Shown here: positions 6,903 to 6,934 of the stretch, piece by piece
Numbering within the stretch: position 1 is the first letter of the stretch
Layout: each line of letters begins with the position of its first letter
Origin: Planococcus sp. (in: firmicutes)
Lineage (GTDB): Bacteria; Bacillota; Bacilli; Bacillales_A; Planococcaceae
Length of the DNA stretch: 6,934 bases
Direction: 5' to 3'
Assembly (NCBI GenBank): GCA_030147455.1
Contig: JASKZU010000250.1
Coordinates: 1-6,934 of the forward strand
Translations under genes and position numbers: made by a program
The notes under the pieces: generated by a model
Seen by the model: the letters and a program-made list of their open reading frames with translations, nothing else
What the model was told of the DNA's origin: nothing
Databases searched by the model: none

Positions 6903-6916
6903 CTGTGACGGCTGAA
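6891..6916. repeat. 26-bp interrupted inverted repeat spanning the mntA -35 box
   Basis: Outer arms TTCAG (6891-6895) and CTGAA (6912-6916) and inner arms GTCA (6898-6901) and TGAC (6906-6909) are arranged symmetrically about 6903/6904, with 2-bp mismatched steps and a 4-bp centre, so 9 of 11 positions per arm pair. It overlaps the -35 element. No T tract follows, so it is not a terminator. It could be an operator for a second regulator or a chance dyad. Confidence 0.4.
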
Positions 6917-6934
6917 CTCCCAGTACGCTTCAAT

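Overview
This 6.9 kb window looks like ordinary chromosome from a low-to-mid GC Gram-positive of the Bacillales. A Planococcus-like organism is my best guess, by inference from codon use and protein flavour, with no taxonomic marker present. The supporting points are strong AGGAGG-type ribosome binding sites, a sigma-A promoter, a short lipoprotein signal peptide and an mntABCD-type operon in the Bacillus subtilis gene order.

Left part (2-2118, + strand): the 3' portion of a large secreted-type PAP2 phosphatase that begins upstream of the window. All three PAP2 active-site motifs are visible. Its C-terminus carries a glycine/threonine-rich beta-strand module like the autotransporter-associated repeat, which is unexpected in a bacterium with no outer membrane. 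It ends at a clear intrinsic terminator. Middle (2119-3314, + strand): a short intergenic region, then a complete tRNA-dihydrouridine synthase family gene, then a long hairpin terminator shared with the convergent operon from the right.

Right part (3315-6934, - strand): a four-gene metal-uptake ABC operon transcribed right to left in the order binding lipoprotein (mntA), ATPase (mntB), permease (mntC), permease (mntD). The genes are tightly packed: 15 nt between mntA and mntB, 1 nt between mntB and mntC, and a 4-nt ATGA overlap between mntC and mntD. The lipoprotein should capture Mn2+ (possibly also Zn2+) outside the membrane and hand it to the MntC/MntD channel, with import powered by MntB. 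Upstream of mntA is a near-consensus sigma-A promoter. Two 16-bp dyads around GTTTCC-N4-GGAAAC resemble MntR boxes: one covers the predicted transcription start and one lies in the 5' leader close to the ribosome binding site. A separate 26-bp interrupted dyad straddles the -35 box and is not explained by MntR.

I see no mobile element, CRISPR array, RNA gene or clearly new multi-gene system. The points most worth following are the control region of the mnt operon and the phosphatase/beta-strand fusion.
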